Shown here piece by piece: positions 20,723 through 30,400 of a stretch of 64,000 nt of DNA; position 1 is the first letter of the stretch, and each line of letters begins with the position of its first letter. The notes under the pieces are model-generated. The model was not told the origin of the DNA and did no database searches. It was given only the letters and a program-made list of their open reading frames with translations. Made by a program: the position numbers and the translations under genes. This DNA comes from Odiellus spinosus (lineage: Eukaryota > Arthropoda > Arachnida > Opiliones > Phalangiidae): the NCBI GenBank assembly GCA_963920705.1, contig OY987234.1, positions 3,503,351 to 3,567,350 on the forward strand, written 5' to 3'.

Positions 20723-21488
20723 TTATTTTATAATAAGGCCTATTACCCGGCTTCAAAATTTAGTAATTTCTCTCTCTTATCAATTCTCACAATTGCAACC
20801 TTATTAATTTTAACACTTGTTTTTGAGTAAAATAGTATATTGTCATAGAATAAAAATCAAATCAGAGGGTGAAATTAGAATATAAGTTTATAAATAGCAT
20901 CTACAACAGCGTGACTGCAGTGCCTGTGTTAATGGATCAAGTCTTTAGATTTAAAAAGAACCCCGCGCAATAGGTGAAAAGCGCAAAAAGCTCCGTCAGT
21001 AAAGAAAAATAATAGGTTCGCTAGTTTCAACAATTATTAACGCCAAATCTGTAATTCTCAAAGGCTTGGAATTAATTTGTAAATTATCCGTACATACTTA
21101 ATTAGATGTGGTTAAAAAATCAGGAAGCTGGAGCGTAAATTTAAAACTTTAGACAAGAATTTGTTTCTCCCCTCGACTTTTCCCCCCTACATTTTAGTGC
21201 TTTTTCGCGCCGTCTTTTGGGGGAGTTTTAATTTCCCATTTATTCTCTCAAACACACCGAAGCGCGTGATCGAGGAGGCTATGTATAAATATACTTGAAT
21301 TTGGATAAAATTCAAAAATTATTGAAAATATGGTATAGCTTAACAAAATTATTGCAATTATTGCACAGCCTAACAAATTTATTGCAATTAATGTGCAATA
21401 TTGCACATCACTAAAATTATTGCACAAACGAAATTCAGTGTTCGAATTATTGTTTTGTGACATAATTATGGCACATCTGGCAACGCTG

Positions 21489-22087
21489 CCCAAACTATTT
21501 TGGCCTTATGCCGCGATATCTTTTAGTGAATTGAAGCGTATAATTCATTTAAAATTTAATTTAATATCATAATATTGTTAAACTGAATCTAATTAATAAC
21601 GAAGCTGAAAAATCAATTAAAAATTCGAGATAGTTTAGAAGATATTTAAGAAATTGTCCAAAAATTTAGTGAAATTTGACCGTTTTATACCAGCTTGAGT
21701 TGGCAACACGCGCTATGCTGTTTTCCATATATCATTTAGTCCAAAAAGCAAAGGTATAACGGGCAGTATACCTGCAGTCTTGCTGCAAACTTGGGGTGGA
21801 TTGAAGAATCTAAATAAAGGTACGTTTACACGGGCATCCAAGATAGAAATGATATAAGATTTAAAGCTGAGGCGGATTGATACAAAATGTTAAACCTCTT
21901 AAGAAAAATGATAGTGGTGAAAAATCTCCTTGAACAAAAGTACAGTTGGTTTCCCGTGTTTAAAAAACAACAATTTTGAAGAAAAAATTACATCTGATGT
22001 TGGAAAAAAAAATAGGCTTCAGTTTTCTCCACTATAAAACCAAGAAACATTTCCGGTTATTTTCATAATCGAAATCCGCCTTGTACA
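21489..22087. other. Intergenic or intronic DNA before the 8-bp repeat
   Basis: AT-rich. An exon-like 52-bp segment (21779-21830) has a CCTGCAG acceptor and GTACGT donor, but its open frame does not join in phase with the candidate exon at 22088. Otherwise nothing recognised. Confidence 0.35.
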
Positions 22088-22353
22088 GTGAACTTCGAGA
22101 CCAGGGGACCAGGGGACCAGGGGACCAGGGGACCAGGGGACCAGGGGACCAGGGGACCAGGGGACCAGGGGACCAGGGGACCAGGGGACCAGGGGACCAG
22201 GGGACCAGGAGACCAGACGAAAGAGAGTATAATGACTTAAGGGAGATAATCAACCAGCGCAGAATGTTATCACCATTTGAAGTCAACAGAGCAGCGACAC
22301 GGCTTTCATTTATCACCAGAAAGAGACGGCCCGGCTACGATGAATTGAAACGT
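22088..22353 (+). CDS. Candidate exon of an unrecognised gene, crossing an 8-bp microsatellite
   Basis: Preceded by CCTTGTACAG, a good acceptor. The frame runs through the repeat as RDQGTRGPGDQ units and then gives protein-like, charged sequence: REYNDLREIINQRRML, then SPFEVNRAATRLSF and ITRKRRPGYDELKR. It could end at 22353 before GCAAGT (a GC donor in phase with the exon at 22528), or at 22357 before GTAGTT. I do not recognise the family. The absence of stops through a repeat whose period is not a multiple of three is partly chance. Confidence 0.3.
22099..22216 (+). repeat. 8-bp microsatellite (ACCAGGGG)n
   Basis: About 14 near-perfect units of ACCAGGGG; the last units vary (CCAGGAGACC). 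Both strands are open through it, as expected for a three-unit, 24-bp reading period without stop codons. Confidence 0.97.
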
Positions 22354-22527
22354 GCAAGTAGTTAGTGTTTTCGAATTCGACATATGCGATACCTACAGTC
22401 AGTAAAAGCTCGGCAGTTCTTCATACGGCTTCGTAATTGTAAACATAAAAGCAGCTATTCAAATATAAGTACTAACGGTATGGAAATTAGTCTACTTTCA
22501 GTCTTTTTAAGATATTTTTTATCATAG

Positions 22528-22695
22528 GAGTGGAAGCTAACGTCTTGTCAGCCGGTTTGGAAAATAACCTCTCGACCATCTCCATCCTTGGATTCTTCCA
22601 ATGACTGGTATCACTTGTATGATGAAAATATCAGTAATGGTCCTCTATTAGCACGTCAAAAAAAGAATTTCAGAGGAAAATTGTACCGGAAGTAA
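22528..22695 (+). CDS. Candidate terminal exon of the unrecognised gene
   Basis: Follows a TTTTTTATCATAG acceptor and is open for 55 codons to TAA: EWKLTSCQPVWKITSRPS, then PSLDSSNDWYHLYDENIS, then a basic end with RQKKNFRGKLYRK. The Trp/Tyr-rich, basic-tailed composition looks coding. It joins in phase to the upstream candidate through a GC donor. With the alternative GT donor a different frame ends after about 25 residues. An AATAAA occurs about 245 bp downstream. Function unknown. Confidence 0.35.
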   Translation, partial: EWKLTSCQPVWKITSRPSPSLDSSNDWYHLYDENISNGPLLARQKKNFRGKLYRK

Positions 22696-22947
22696 TTACC
22701 AATCATCTACCGACAATGGGTTGTAAATGGAACATTCAGTCTACAATATTCCTTGGTTTATCCAAGAGGAACTTGCTACCATATCTTCGTCGTTTTCATT
22801 CCTTGTCTTCCTTGCCATCCCAGACTAAATTCTTCGTCTTTATCAAATCAGTGGATTATCTAAGATAATCACGCAGTACAGCCTATGCTCAAGTGTTAAT
22901 ATATATTACAAGAACTTGTATTTTACATATTTACTTTGAAAATAAAC

Positions 22948-23077
22948 ATTTCATTTGGTGTGTCTATTAAGAAATCTACGCCCTGTCGCATATAATTATG
23001 GGTAACGCAGGACATTTCATTTGGTGTGTATATTAAGAAGTCTACAACCTGCCGCATATAATTATGGGTAACGCAGG
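22948..23077 (+). repeat. 65-bp tandem duplication
   Basis: CATTTCATTTGGTGTGTCTA through GGGTAACGCAGGA is repeated immediately with a few substitutions (copies 22948-23012 and 23013-23077). Confidence 0.9.
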
Positions 23078-23290
23078 ACACTCTTTTGCATTCTCTGAAT
23101 CCTTGAGGATAAGGTAAAATACTTATACTCCGTAACCTAGATGGGAAATAGAGAAGTGTGATTGTAATGCACGCTGTTTCTTCTACTCTTCCAATACTCT
23201 ACACTTCTTCTTATCTTTTATTTTAGGTAAGGTTAGGTTAAGTTACCTTAACGTCGGGGTCGGGGAGGTTATATTTTGGTTTCCCAACTT

Positions 23291-23531
23291 GTAATTATGT
23301 TACTGTCAGTCGAAATACATTGTATATAATAAAATATGCCTTAACTGAATTAGTATTTTCTTTATTAAAATCAATCTTTAATATGACTGACATTAAAAAA
23401 AATTGCATTTCCTAATTGTGGAAAATCCATTCCAAATTGAATTACCGCTATTAGGAAACGCAAATTTTGTAATGTCAGTTAAGGCATATTTTATTGTATT
23501 CAATGTATTTCGACTGACAGTAACATAATTA
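23291..23531. mobile_element. About 240-bp inverted-repeat element
   Basis: Left GTAATTATGTTACTGTCAGT and right ACTGACAGTAACATAATT are inverted, and the pairing continues through CGAAATACATTG, AATATGCCTTAACTGA and GCATTTCCTAAT. MITE-like; target duplication not resolved. Confidence 0.75.
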
Positions 23532-24160
23532 AAACCAACAATATTTCACTGTGGCTGTGATATTGTTTTTTAATGTTTCATAAAAAAACAGTATTCAAAT
23601 TTTACAGTTTTCTTTACGTCACAATAGATAAATATATAAAAGGGCGGAGTCCTTTTTCGTAAGTTGAGCGTCGACGGCCCCCGCAGTCAGAATGACAAAA
23701 TTCTAAAGATCTCTAGTTTTACTCTCAAGCTTAACGCCTGCTTTCTCTGCGCTTGCGCTCTTTATACATCCGGAACTCTAGGGGATGAGTGACGTCTACA
23801 GTGACGCGGCCGCTAAACTAACAAGTTGATCAAGCCGAACTGAGCTATTTATATAATCATCTATTAATGTCTCTTCTCCTTCAATTTTGCACTACAAGCA
23901 CCTTTCAATGACGTCATGTATTATTTTTTTATTTGTTAGAGGGCTAATGGTGCAGGGTTTGCATTTGCGGCCGTTTTGGCGTTCGAGTAGATTTTTCACT
24001 GACGTCATGGGTGCTAGAGAAAGATGGCCGATTACAGTCAAGTTGTGAGGAACTTCCGTTGTCGTCATCGTCGGCATAACCTTCCTAGAAGCATAGAGGA
24101 TAGATAGAACCTTGGTCAAAATAACAGACCTGGAAATAGCAGATGTCTACTGGTCCATAA

Positions 24161-24401
24161 CAAGAAGGATCAGACAAGGAGAGGAAAAGTAGGGCTGCGT
24201 TGAGTTTGAGATAGAAGAGCCAACCTCCCACTCGGGTGGAAAAGGGGATAGGAAATTCTCGAGGTAAACTGTTGTTTTACCCACGTGACAACATTTTACC
24301 ACGAAACATCTCTACCCCCGTTCTCCCAGAGTGGGAGTTTAGGCCGACGCAGTAGGAACTGCGCCGTCCCCACTTTTCCTCTCCTTGTCTGATCCTTCTT
24401 G
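24161..24401. mobile_element. CAAGAAGG MITE, copy 1 (241 bp)
   Basis: Exact terminal inverted repeats of about 28 bp: CAAGAAGGATCAGACAAGGA and its complement. Flanked by TCCATAA at 24154-24160 and 24402-24408; the next base is C on the right and the first element base is C on the left, so an 8-bp TCCATAAC duplication is equally possible. No coding capacity. Same family as 25237-25528. Confidence 0.93.
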
Positions 24402-24559
24402 TCCATAACCAGTTTATTAATTTCCCGAACCAGTTTTTTAAATATTTTTTTCTATGGAAATTGGAAATTGAAGCGGAACCACTTTAAAAATTCAAGCTTT
24501 CTTCCAAATTCTACTCCAAGACTATTTCTTTCAACAATAAAATCCAATCTAGAATCCTA

Positions 24560-24622
24560 TAATTTTGAATTTGTTAAGGGGGTTACTGGACATTCGTCCA
24601 ATAAGAAATTTTTCTTATGTCT
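24560..24622 (-). repeat. Inverted copy of a dispersed repeat also at 25890-25950
   Basis: TTGAATTTGTTAAGGGGG and TACTGGACATTCGTCCAATA are mirrored by TATTGGACAAGTGTCCAGTA and CCCCCTTATCAAATTCAA downstream. The same words recur once more near 26013-26030. The origin of the repeat is unknown. Confidence 0.6.
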
Positions 24623-24699
24623 GTCCCTGGTCGGGACTCTTTTTTCCTATGGCTACTCCGAGAACTCCGGCCGTGCTCTGAATATATTTATATAAATAT

Positions 24700-24760
24700 A
24701 TGACCTGATGATGCGCCTGTAAGACGCGAAACTAGTTGTCGCTAATGTATTAATTATTTG
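24700..24760 (+). ncRNA. Possible hammerhead ribozyme-like core
   Basis: CTGATGA (24705-24711), a GCG/CGC stem with a nine-base loop, then GAAAC (24728-24732) and GTTGTCG gives the conserved core order of a type I hammerhead as found at ends of Penelope-like elements and retrozymes. Stem I pairing between the flanks is weak in my reading, so it may be decayed or fortuitous. No reverse transcriptase is adjacent. Confidence 0.3.
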
Positions 24761-24840
24761 TTTAATTTTTATTGCGTTTTTAATATTTTATTGCGTAATT
24801 AAAGTTGAAACCTTTCAATTAGTATTTTTACATGCAAGTT

Positions 24841-25208
24841 AGTCACTGTTAATTTTGAATATTTTTTTGCCTTCCATTGGTCAAAATGGAGCGCTTCCAA
24901 GATGGAGTAACGTCTTCCAATGGGCCGCTCGCTCTCTCGCGGAGCACTACGAGCTGCTCCAGCTCGAGAGACGGAGTAATGATTTCGGAGAACTCCGATC
25001 TCCAGTGGAAGATAAAAGTAATGAACCACCGGCAGACACGACCCGCTGCGCGAAAAGTGTAACTCTGGAAAACATGTCGTCTTCCTTTGGGAGATCACTT
25101 CGAGACCGTTCCGTGGTCTTCGGAGCGCGAGCGTTGACGTTACAAAAAAATCTGGAGCACTATCGGTCTCGGAGCAGTTCTAGTGGAAAACGCCATAAAT
25201 CAGGGTAG
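24841..25208. other. C+G-richer island of unclear nature
   Basis: Contrasts with its AT-rich surroundings and contains several overlapping open frames; the longest plus-strand frame (24855-25208, 117 codons) ends in a Ser/Arg-rich stretch. It also has local inverted words (CTTCCATTGG, CCAATGG). It could be a first exon or promoter-proximal island, or a repeat. I recognise no domain and do not call a gene. Confidence 0.25.
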
Positions 25209-25236
25209 GAGACTGAGAACAATAAGCGACTAAGGG

Positions 25237-25528
25237 CAAGAAGGATCAGACAAGGAGAGGAAAAGTGGGGCTGCGTTGAGTTAGAGAGAGAAAAGCCAAC
25301 CTCCCACTCGGGTGGAAAGGGGGATAGGAAATTCTCGAGGTAAACTGTTGTCACGTGGTCGCTAGCGTCGTCGGTGACTACGCGTCTCATAAAGGATCCG
25401 TTTTACCCACGTGACAACAATTTACCACGAAGCATCTCTACCCCCCGTTCTCCCAGAGTGGGAGTTTAGGCCGACGCAGTAGGAACCGCGCCTTTCCCAT
25501 TTTTCCTCTCCTTGTCTGATCCTTCTTG
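25237..25528. mobile_element. CAAGAAGG MITE, copy 2 (292 bp)
   Basis: Same termini and interior as copy 1, flanked by CTAAGGG at 25230-25236 and 25529-25535 (CTAAGGGC if 8 bp). It carries about 48 extra bases near 25351-25398 (GTCACGTGGTCGCTAGCG and on), absent from copy 1. That stretch starts and ends near CACGTG words and may be a small internal insertion or an ancestral segment lost from copy 1. Confidence 0.93.
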
Positions 25529-25535
25529 CTAAGGG

Positions 25536-26157
25536 CGGAGTCTTTAATCGGACTCAGCACTGCGCAGTAAGCGCCAGTTAAAGTAGATTAGTACTAGGAG
25601 TGTATACTTTATAATGTATAACTGGAGACTTTTATTTTTATTAATTGTTATAATTAATAAACTAGTCCCATTGACCAGTGACAAGTTTATTTATTATAAC
25701 AGATTTTGAATTAAAAAAGTAATTAATAAACTGGCTTTTGACCAGGACTTGTCTTATTTCGCAGTCTGCTCGGTACGGTTGTTAGGCAGGCACCATAAGA
25801 AAAAAAGATAGAAATGTGAAAAATAAATAAACAAATAAATAAAAAATAATAATATTAAAAACATAAACTGCCTGCGCCTAGGAACAGAAATAAGAAAAAT
25901 TTCTTATTGGACAAGTGTCCAGTAGCCCCCTTATCAAATTCAAAATTATATGACATTTAAAAACATTATCAGACATTTTTAGATTTCCTGTTTTAATAAG
26001 TACTTTTTCTTATCGGACAAATGTCCAGTGACCCCCTCTCAAAAATGAAAAGTTATGGGACATTAGCATGCCAATTTATCGGATAATCCAGTGACTTATG
26101 CTAATTTCCGTCCCTGCCTGCGCCCTGCGGACTTGTGCAGTTGTGCAGAGCTTCGAA
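25536..26157. other. Intergenic DNA before the C-rich LINE
   Basis: AT-rich, with duplicated TTAATAAACT words near 25655 and 25720, an AAATA-rich run at about 25815-25860, and copies of the GGACAAGTGTCCAGT repeat. No gene recognised. Confidence 0.4.
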
Positions 26158-26334
26158 ACTTCGGAATCCTTTTCGGTTCCAGCTTTTGCAGCAGTCAGTC
26201 GCTTTAGTTCGCTCCGTGTTCTTCTAAGCCTTTTCGCTTTCGCTTCGCGTTTACTTACTCTTTTGCCGTTTCCGTGCCTTTTCTCTTTTACGCAGCTTAT
26301 TCTCCTCGTTATTTCTTTCGTGTTTCTTAAGCCT

Positions 26335-27720
26335 ATGCAGGCTTTGCCTGTCGGCCCCCCTCACAGCCCGCCGGAAGATTTTCGGCGCGGTTCAGTTCAG
26401 CTTTCTCCCCGGTCTACCCGCAACGATACTTCGCCTCCCATGGATGCTCAATATTCCTCCGCCTCTCATACCAAGCGCTCCCGTCACTCTACGCCCGCTA
26501 CTCACCAATGGCCTACACTACGCTTCCAGCCCGCCCCTGCTCCGAAATTCCCTGGGTTACCCGTTATCGTCTCGCCACTCGCAGATAAGTCCGACTATTT
26601 TCGTTCCATGTCCTTTTCCGACCTCACCACTTTTCTTCGAGACCTCGCTGAGGGTGACGTAGCTGAAGCTCGCCGTCTACCCAGCGGAGCCCTCTTCGTC
26701 GTCCCTAGTTCCGTCGCCCAAGGAGACCTCCTCGTCTCCAAAGCCGATACCCTACCAGCGTCCACCCAGTACACCATCAAAGCCATTCGCGACCCTACGA
26801 CTTCCAAATGCCAAGGCCTTATTCGGGACGTTGACCCCACCCTGACCGCAGATGCAATTCTCGAACTCGTCCGCACCAAAACGCCACAAGCCACCGCCTC
26901 TCGCCGCCTCCCGGGCTCTACCACAGTATTTCTCGATTTTGACCTTCCCGAACCCCCTGAACGCGTCTTTCTTGGCTTCCTCAGCCACCCGGTCACCCTG
27001 TGCCGCCAGAAACCCCGTCAATGCACCAACTGTTACCGTTTTGGACATCTCGCCAAACACTGCCGCAGCACCCCTCGATGCAAGGGCTGTGGTTCCACTA
27101 CTACCACGGACCACGAGTGTCAGCGCCCCTCCTGCCCTAACTGCAAAGGACCCCATGAGGCACGCTCCCGCAACTGTCCTCACTACCAACGCGAGTGCGC
27201 GGTCCTCGCTACTCAACAACAAGACGGCATCTCTTTCCATGACGCCCGAGAACGCGTTCCGCGCCCGCCCAACCACACCGCACATTCTCGCTCCCTTTCC
27301 CTTCCCCGCACCACGCCTCCGCCCACCCCCCCAACAGACACAGACTTACCTCCTCCTACCACCGCAGCCTTCTCCACCTCCCGCCGGAAGCGCTCTTCCA
27401 ACCCCCGCCCTCAACCAACGCCGGCCGCCTCAACCACAACTTTTCTACCCGCCCCTGCCCCCACCCCCTGCACCCATTGCCACAATGCCTCAGCGCCATT
27501 CTCCCGCACCCAGGTTCTCTTTCTTCTGAAAGCGCTCTTTCCCCTCCTCGCTCGCAGTACCCAACGCTCTGCGCAACCCGCTAATCTCCAACTCCTCTCC
27601 GACGCCGCCTCACATCTGGGCTACGAGATTTCCCCATCGGAATTGCAATCGTTCACCCTCCTCCCTCCGCCCCAAGACGTTCCCTCCGTCGACATGACCG
27701 ATGACTCCACGCACGCCTAA
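26335..27720 (+). CDS. LINE ORF1: Gag-like protein with three CCHC zinc knuckles
   Basis: 461 codons from the first in-element ATG. The open frame extends upstream to 26098, but that part includes the target duplication and lies outside the element. The N terminus is Pro/Ser-rich. Three consecutive knuckles sit near two-thirds of the length: CTNCYRFGHLAKHC, CKGCGSTTTTDHEC and a CPNC...H...C variant. The C-terminal third is Pro/Thr-rich. ORF1 proteins of this type bind the element RNA. Its last 20 nt overlap the start of ORF2. Confidence 0.9.
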   Translation: MQALPVGPPHSPPEDFRRGSVQLSPRSTRNDTSPPMDAQYSSASHTKRSRHSTPATHQWPTLRFQPAPAPKFPGLPVIVSPLADKSDYFRSMSFSDLTTFLRDLAEGDVAEARRLPSGALFVVPSSVAQGDLLVSKADTLPASTQYTIKAIRDPTTSKCQGLIRDVDPTLTADAILELVRTKTPQATASRRLPGSTTVFLDFDLPEPPERVFLGFLSHPVTLCRQKPRQCTNCYRFGHLAKHCRSTPRCKGCGSTTTTDHECQRPSCPNCKGPHEARSRNCPHYQRECAVLATQQQDGISFHDARERVPRPPNHTAHSRSLSLPRTTPPPTPPTDTDLPPPTTAAFSTSRRKRSSNPRPQPTPAASTTTFLPAPAPTPCTHCHNASAPFSRTQVLFLLKALFPLLARSTQRSAQPANLQLLSDAASHLGYEISPSELQSFTLLPPPQDVPSVDMTDDSTHA

Positions 27721-30400
27721 CCTCCCTCCCAGCCACACATTCCTACAATGGAACATCCGAAGTGTTACCGCCAACTTTGGCGAACTAGCCGCCATCATTC
27801 TAGACCTCCACCCCGTCATCATAGCCCTCCAAGAAACTTTCCTCAAGCCTTCCTCCTCCACTAATCTCTCCTTTGGCACCTACACCAGCCTTCGCTCTGA
27901 CCGCACCACAAACCCTGGCGGTGGAGTGGCGCTCCTCCTCGCCTCCCACATCCCTCACACCCGTCTCCCGCTGCCCCCTCTGCCTCCACTTGAACTTATA
28001 GCGGCCCGCTGTCAAATCAACGACCTCTGGCTCACCGTAGTCTCTCTTTACGACCCTCATGGCACCGTAACTTCTGCTACTCTGGATGCCCTTCTTCTCC
28101 TCCTCCCCCCGCCCTTCCTCCTGCTGGGCGACTTTAACGCTCGCCACACCGATTTTGGCGATCTCCACACTACCACCCAAGGCCGACGCCTCGCCTCCTG
28201 GATCCAAGACAACACGGACCTCGTCCTTCTGAATGACGGTAGCGTCACTCGCCCAAGCCCCACAGGCGGCAGCATCCCGGATCTCACCTTAGCCACCCCT
28301 GACATCGCTGGCACCCTCACGTGGTCCACCGTTACCGCTGGTGGTAGCGACCACCACGCTATCTCCGTCACGCTTCCCTCCACTCCTCACGCGCTATCCC
28401 CGTCCTCCTTTCGGTGGGACCTGAAAAACGCCAACTGGTCGCTCTACACCTCCGTTCTAACCGCCAACCCACCACCGTTCCCCGACTCCGTTGACGCCAT
28501 TACAGCCGACCTTCAGGCCGCTGCAGCCGCTGCTATACCGTCTTCCGGCTCCACTCCCGATTCACCGTACCCCACGCCTCCTCCCTGGTGGAACTCCCGT
28601 TATCGCGTAGCAGTCCGTCGCGAGAGGGCCCTCCTTAAACGAGCTTCGCGCACCCACTGCCTATCGGACTATACCCGCTATCGCGCCGCCCGGGCCGCCA
28701 CCCGTCAACTCTTTCGCAGCCTCAAACGCCAGAGCTGGCACTCGTATTGCGCTCGACTTGCCTCTAATACCCCCCTCCCGCAAGTCTGGAAACGCGTCCG
28801 TTGGTTCTCCACCTCCCAGGAACCCCGTCGCACCCCGATTGTTCTACGGCACCACGACCAAGACCTAACCCATCCCCTGGCAGTAGGCACTCTCCTACGC
28901 GACACCATTCTCTCTACCTCCCCCACTCCCCCTCCCCCTCTCCCCCCCGTGGACGCCCACCCCTGGGGCCCGCTCCCGGACACCACAGGCTACAACGCTC
29001 CCTTCACTCTCGAGGACCTCGATCTCGCCATCGCCGCCCTCTCCTCTACCGCCCCTGGTCCCGACACCCTCTCAAATGACATGCTCCGTCATCTCCCCCA
29101 TTGCTCTCGCCTACGTCTCCTTGCCCTCTACAACGCCCTCTGGGCCCAAGGCACTATGCCCCACCAGTGGAAACGAGCCATCATCCTCCCCTTCCTCAAA
29201 CCAGGCAAGCCACCAACTCTACCAGACTCCTACCGCCCCATCGCCCTTCTAGACGTCCTAGGAAAACTGTTTGAACGCCTCGTCCTTCGCCGCCTCACCT
29301 CCTGGGCTGAATCCAACCACATCCTCCCAGACACACAATCCGGCTTTCGCACAAATCGCCAAACTGCAGACAACCTCGTGGCCCTAGTCACCACTGCACA
29401 AACCGCCATCGCCCACGACCACTATTGCACCGCTGTGTTCCTCGACATCAAGGACGCCTTTGGCAGTATTCACCCTGACGCCCTCCTCTGCAAACTCAAT
29501 AACTATGGCCTTTCTGGCCGCCTCCTCTGTTGGCTCCGTAGCTATCTCCACCACCGCACCGTCGCCGTCCGGACGGGTACAGTCACCACCCCCTACGTCT
29601 ACACCACCTTGGGCGTCCCGCAAGGTAGCGTCCTCAGCCCCATCCTCTTTACTCTCTTCCTCGCCGACCTCCACATTCCCCGCACCAACGGCGTCCTCGA
29701 CAGTGCCTTTGCAGACGACCTCCTCCTCTACATGCGCGACTCCTCACTCACCGACATCGAAACGGCCCTCCAAGTCGCCCTCAACATCACGCATGACTAC
29801 TCCCTACTCTGGGGCATCACTTTCCAACCATCCAAATGCAAGGTTTTGACCTTTGCCCGTCACCCAGAAACTCTGGACCCGGTAGTCCTCCGCCTGGGCG
29901 CCCACTATCTGGAAGAAGTCGTCACCTACCGCTACCTCGGCGTCCGACTCGACCAGTCTCTTACTTGGGCCCCCCACATCACCACCATGCTCCACTCAGC
30001 CCACCGCCGCCTTCACCTCCTCCGCAGTGTATCCGGCCAATCCTGGGGCGCCACCCGGTCTTCCCTCAAGCTCCTCTACACGCAATACATTCGCACCCTC
30101 TTCGACTACGGATCCCTCCTCTACGCCTCGGCCAAACCACCCCTCCTCCGTCGCATCGATCTCTTCGAACGTTCCGCACTCCGTACCATCCTGGGCGTTC
30201 CACCCTCAACTTCTATTGGCTCCATGTACGTGGAAGCCGGGATCATCCCCCTGCCTCTCCGACGACCGGAATTAGACGCGAGGTACTTGGCCCGTTGTGC
30301 CACTTCCGATGCCCACAATCTGTTCCGCACCACCCTATGGACCCTTGCCTCCGCCCCAACTGCCCCCCCCCTTCCCGCTCCCTTCCCTCCCGCGCTCTAG
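27701..30400 (+). CDS. LINE ORF2: endonuclease and reverse transcriptase
   Basis: 899 codons. The N-terminal AP endonuclease shows WNIRS, ETF, LLGDFNARHTDFG and SDHHAISV. The reverse transcriptase shows SYRPIALLDVLGKLFERL, FLDIKDAFGSIHP, GVPQGSVLSPILF and the catalytic FADDLLLYM. It starts at ATG 27701 inside ORF1, in the +1 frame. The frame closes at 30400 just after a nine-C run (30363-30371), and the rest of the protein continues in the -1 frame. Either one C has been lost or the ribosome shifts there. Confidence 0.92.
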   Translation: MTPRTPNLPPSHTFLQWNIRSVTANFGELAAIILDLHPVIIALQETFLKPSSSTNLSFGTYTSLRSDRTTNPGGGVALLLASHIPHTRLPLPPLPPLELIAARCQINDLWLTVVSLYDPHGTVTSATLDALLLLLPPPFLLLGDFNARHTDFGDLHTTTQGRRLASWIQDNTDLVLLNDGSVTRPSPTGGSIPDLTLATPDIAGTLTWSTVTAGGSDHHAISVTLPSTPHALSPSSFRWDLKNANWSLYTSVLTANPPPFPDSVDAITADLQAAAAAAIPSSGSTPDSPYPTPPPWWNSRYRVAVRRERALLKRASRTHCLSDYTRYRAARAATRQLFRSLKRQSWHSYCARLASNTPLPQVWKRVRWFSTSQEPRRTPIVLRHHDQDLTHPLAVGTLLRDTILSTSPTPPPPLPPVDAHPWGPLPDTTGYNAPFTLEDLDLAIAALSSTAPGPDTLSNDMLRHLPHCSRLRLLALYNALWAQGTMPHQWKRAIILPFLKPGKPPTLPDSYRPIALLDVLGKLFERLVLRRLTSWAESNHILPDTQSGFRTNRQTADNLVALVTTAQTAIAHDHYCTAVFLDIKDAFGSIHPDALLCKLNNYGLSGRLLCWLRSYLHHRTVAVRTGTVTTPYVYTTLGVPQGSVLSPILFTLFLADLHIPRTNGVLDSAFADDLLLYMRDSSLTDIETALQVALNITHDYSLLWGITFQPSKCKVLTFARHPETLDPVVLRLGAHYLEEVVTYRYLGVRLDQSLTWAPHITTMLHSAHRRLHLLRSVSGQSWGATRSSLKLLYTQYIRTLFDYGSLLYASAKPPLLRRIDLFERSALRTILGVPPSTSIGSMYVEAGIIPLPLRRPELDARYLARCATSDAHNLFRTTLWTLASAPTAPPLPAPFPPAL

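Larger units (their letters stand above)
19303..21488. mobile_element. 2.2-kb inverted-repeat structure, probable old DNA transposon
   Basis: Outer ends CAGCGTTGCCAGAT and ATCTGGCAACGCTG are exact inverted repeats. Further inverted blocks lie inside at 19498-19525 and 21258-21284 (ATAGCCTCCTCGATCACGCG) and at roughly 19580-19640 and 21170-21240 (AACTCCCCCAAA). The CAGCGTTGCCA end resembles hAT-type termini, but no 8-bp duplication is visible and no transposase frame survives. Contains a nested fold-back unit at 19730-20103. Confidence 0.55.
22696..24160. other. Intergenic DNA with small repeats
   Basis: Holds an AATAAA at 22940-22945, a 65-bp tandem duplication and a fold-back element listed separately, and a more C+G-rich patch at about 23670-23830. 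No convincing exon. Confidence 0.4.

Noticed and set aside
20492-20830. 112-codon plus-strand frame with a hydrophobic C terminus
   Set aside because: It spans a local 103-bp duplication inside an old transposon shell and has no recognisable family; the hydrophobic end follows from T-rich sequence.
21779-21830. 52-bp exon-like segment (CCTGCAG acceptor, GTACGT donor)
   Set aside because: Its only open frame does not join in phase with the candidate exon at 22088, and it is too short to judge.
22081-22316. Proline-rich minus-strand frame (GPLVPWSP repeats) opposite the 8-bp microsatellite
   Set aside because: Translation of the microsatellite only; no flanking protein-like sequence and no splice sites.
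26852-27529. 225-codon alternative frame inside LINE ORF1, and similar minus-strand frames over ORF1/ORF2
   Set aside because: Shadow frames of a C-rich coding sequence; they carry no zinc knuckle or polymerase motif.
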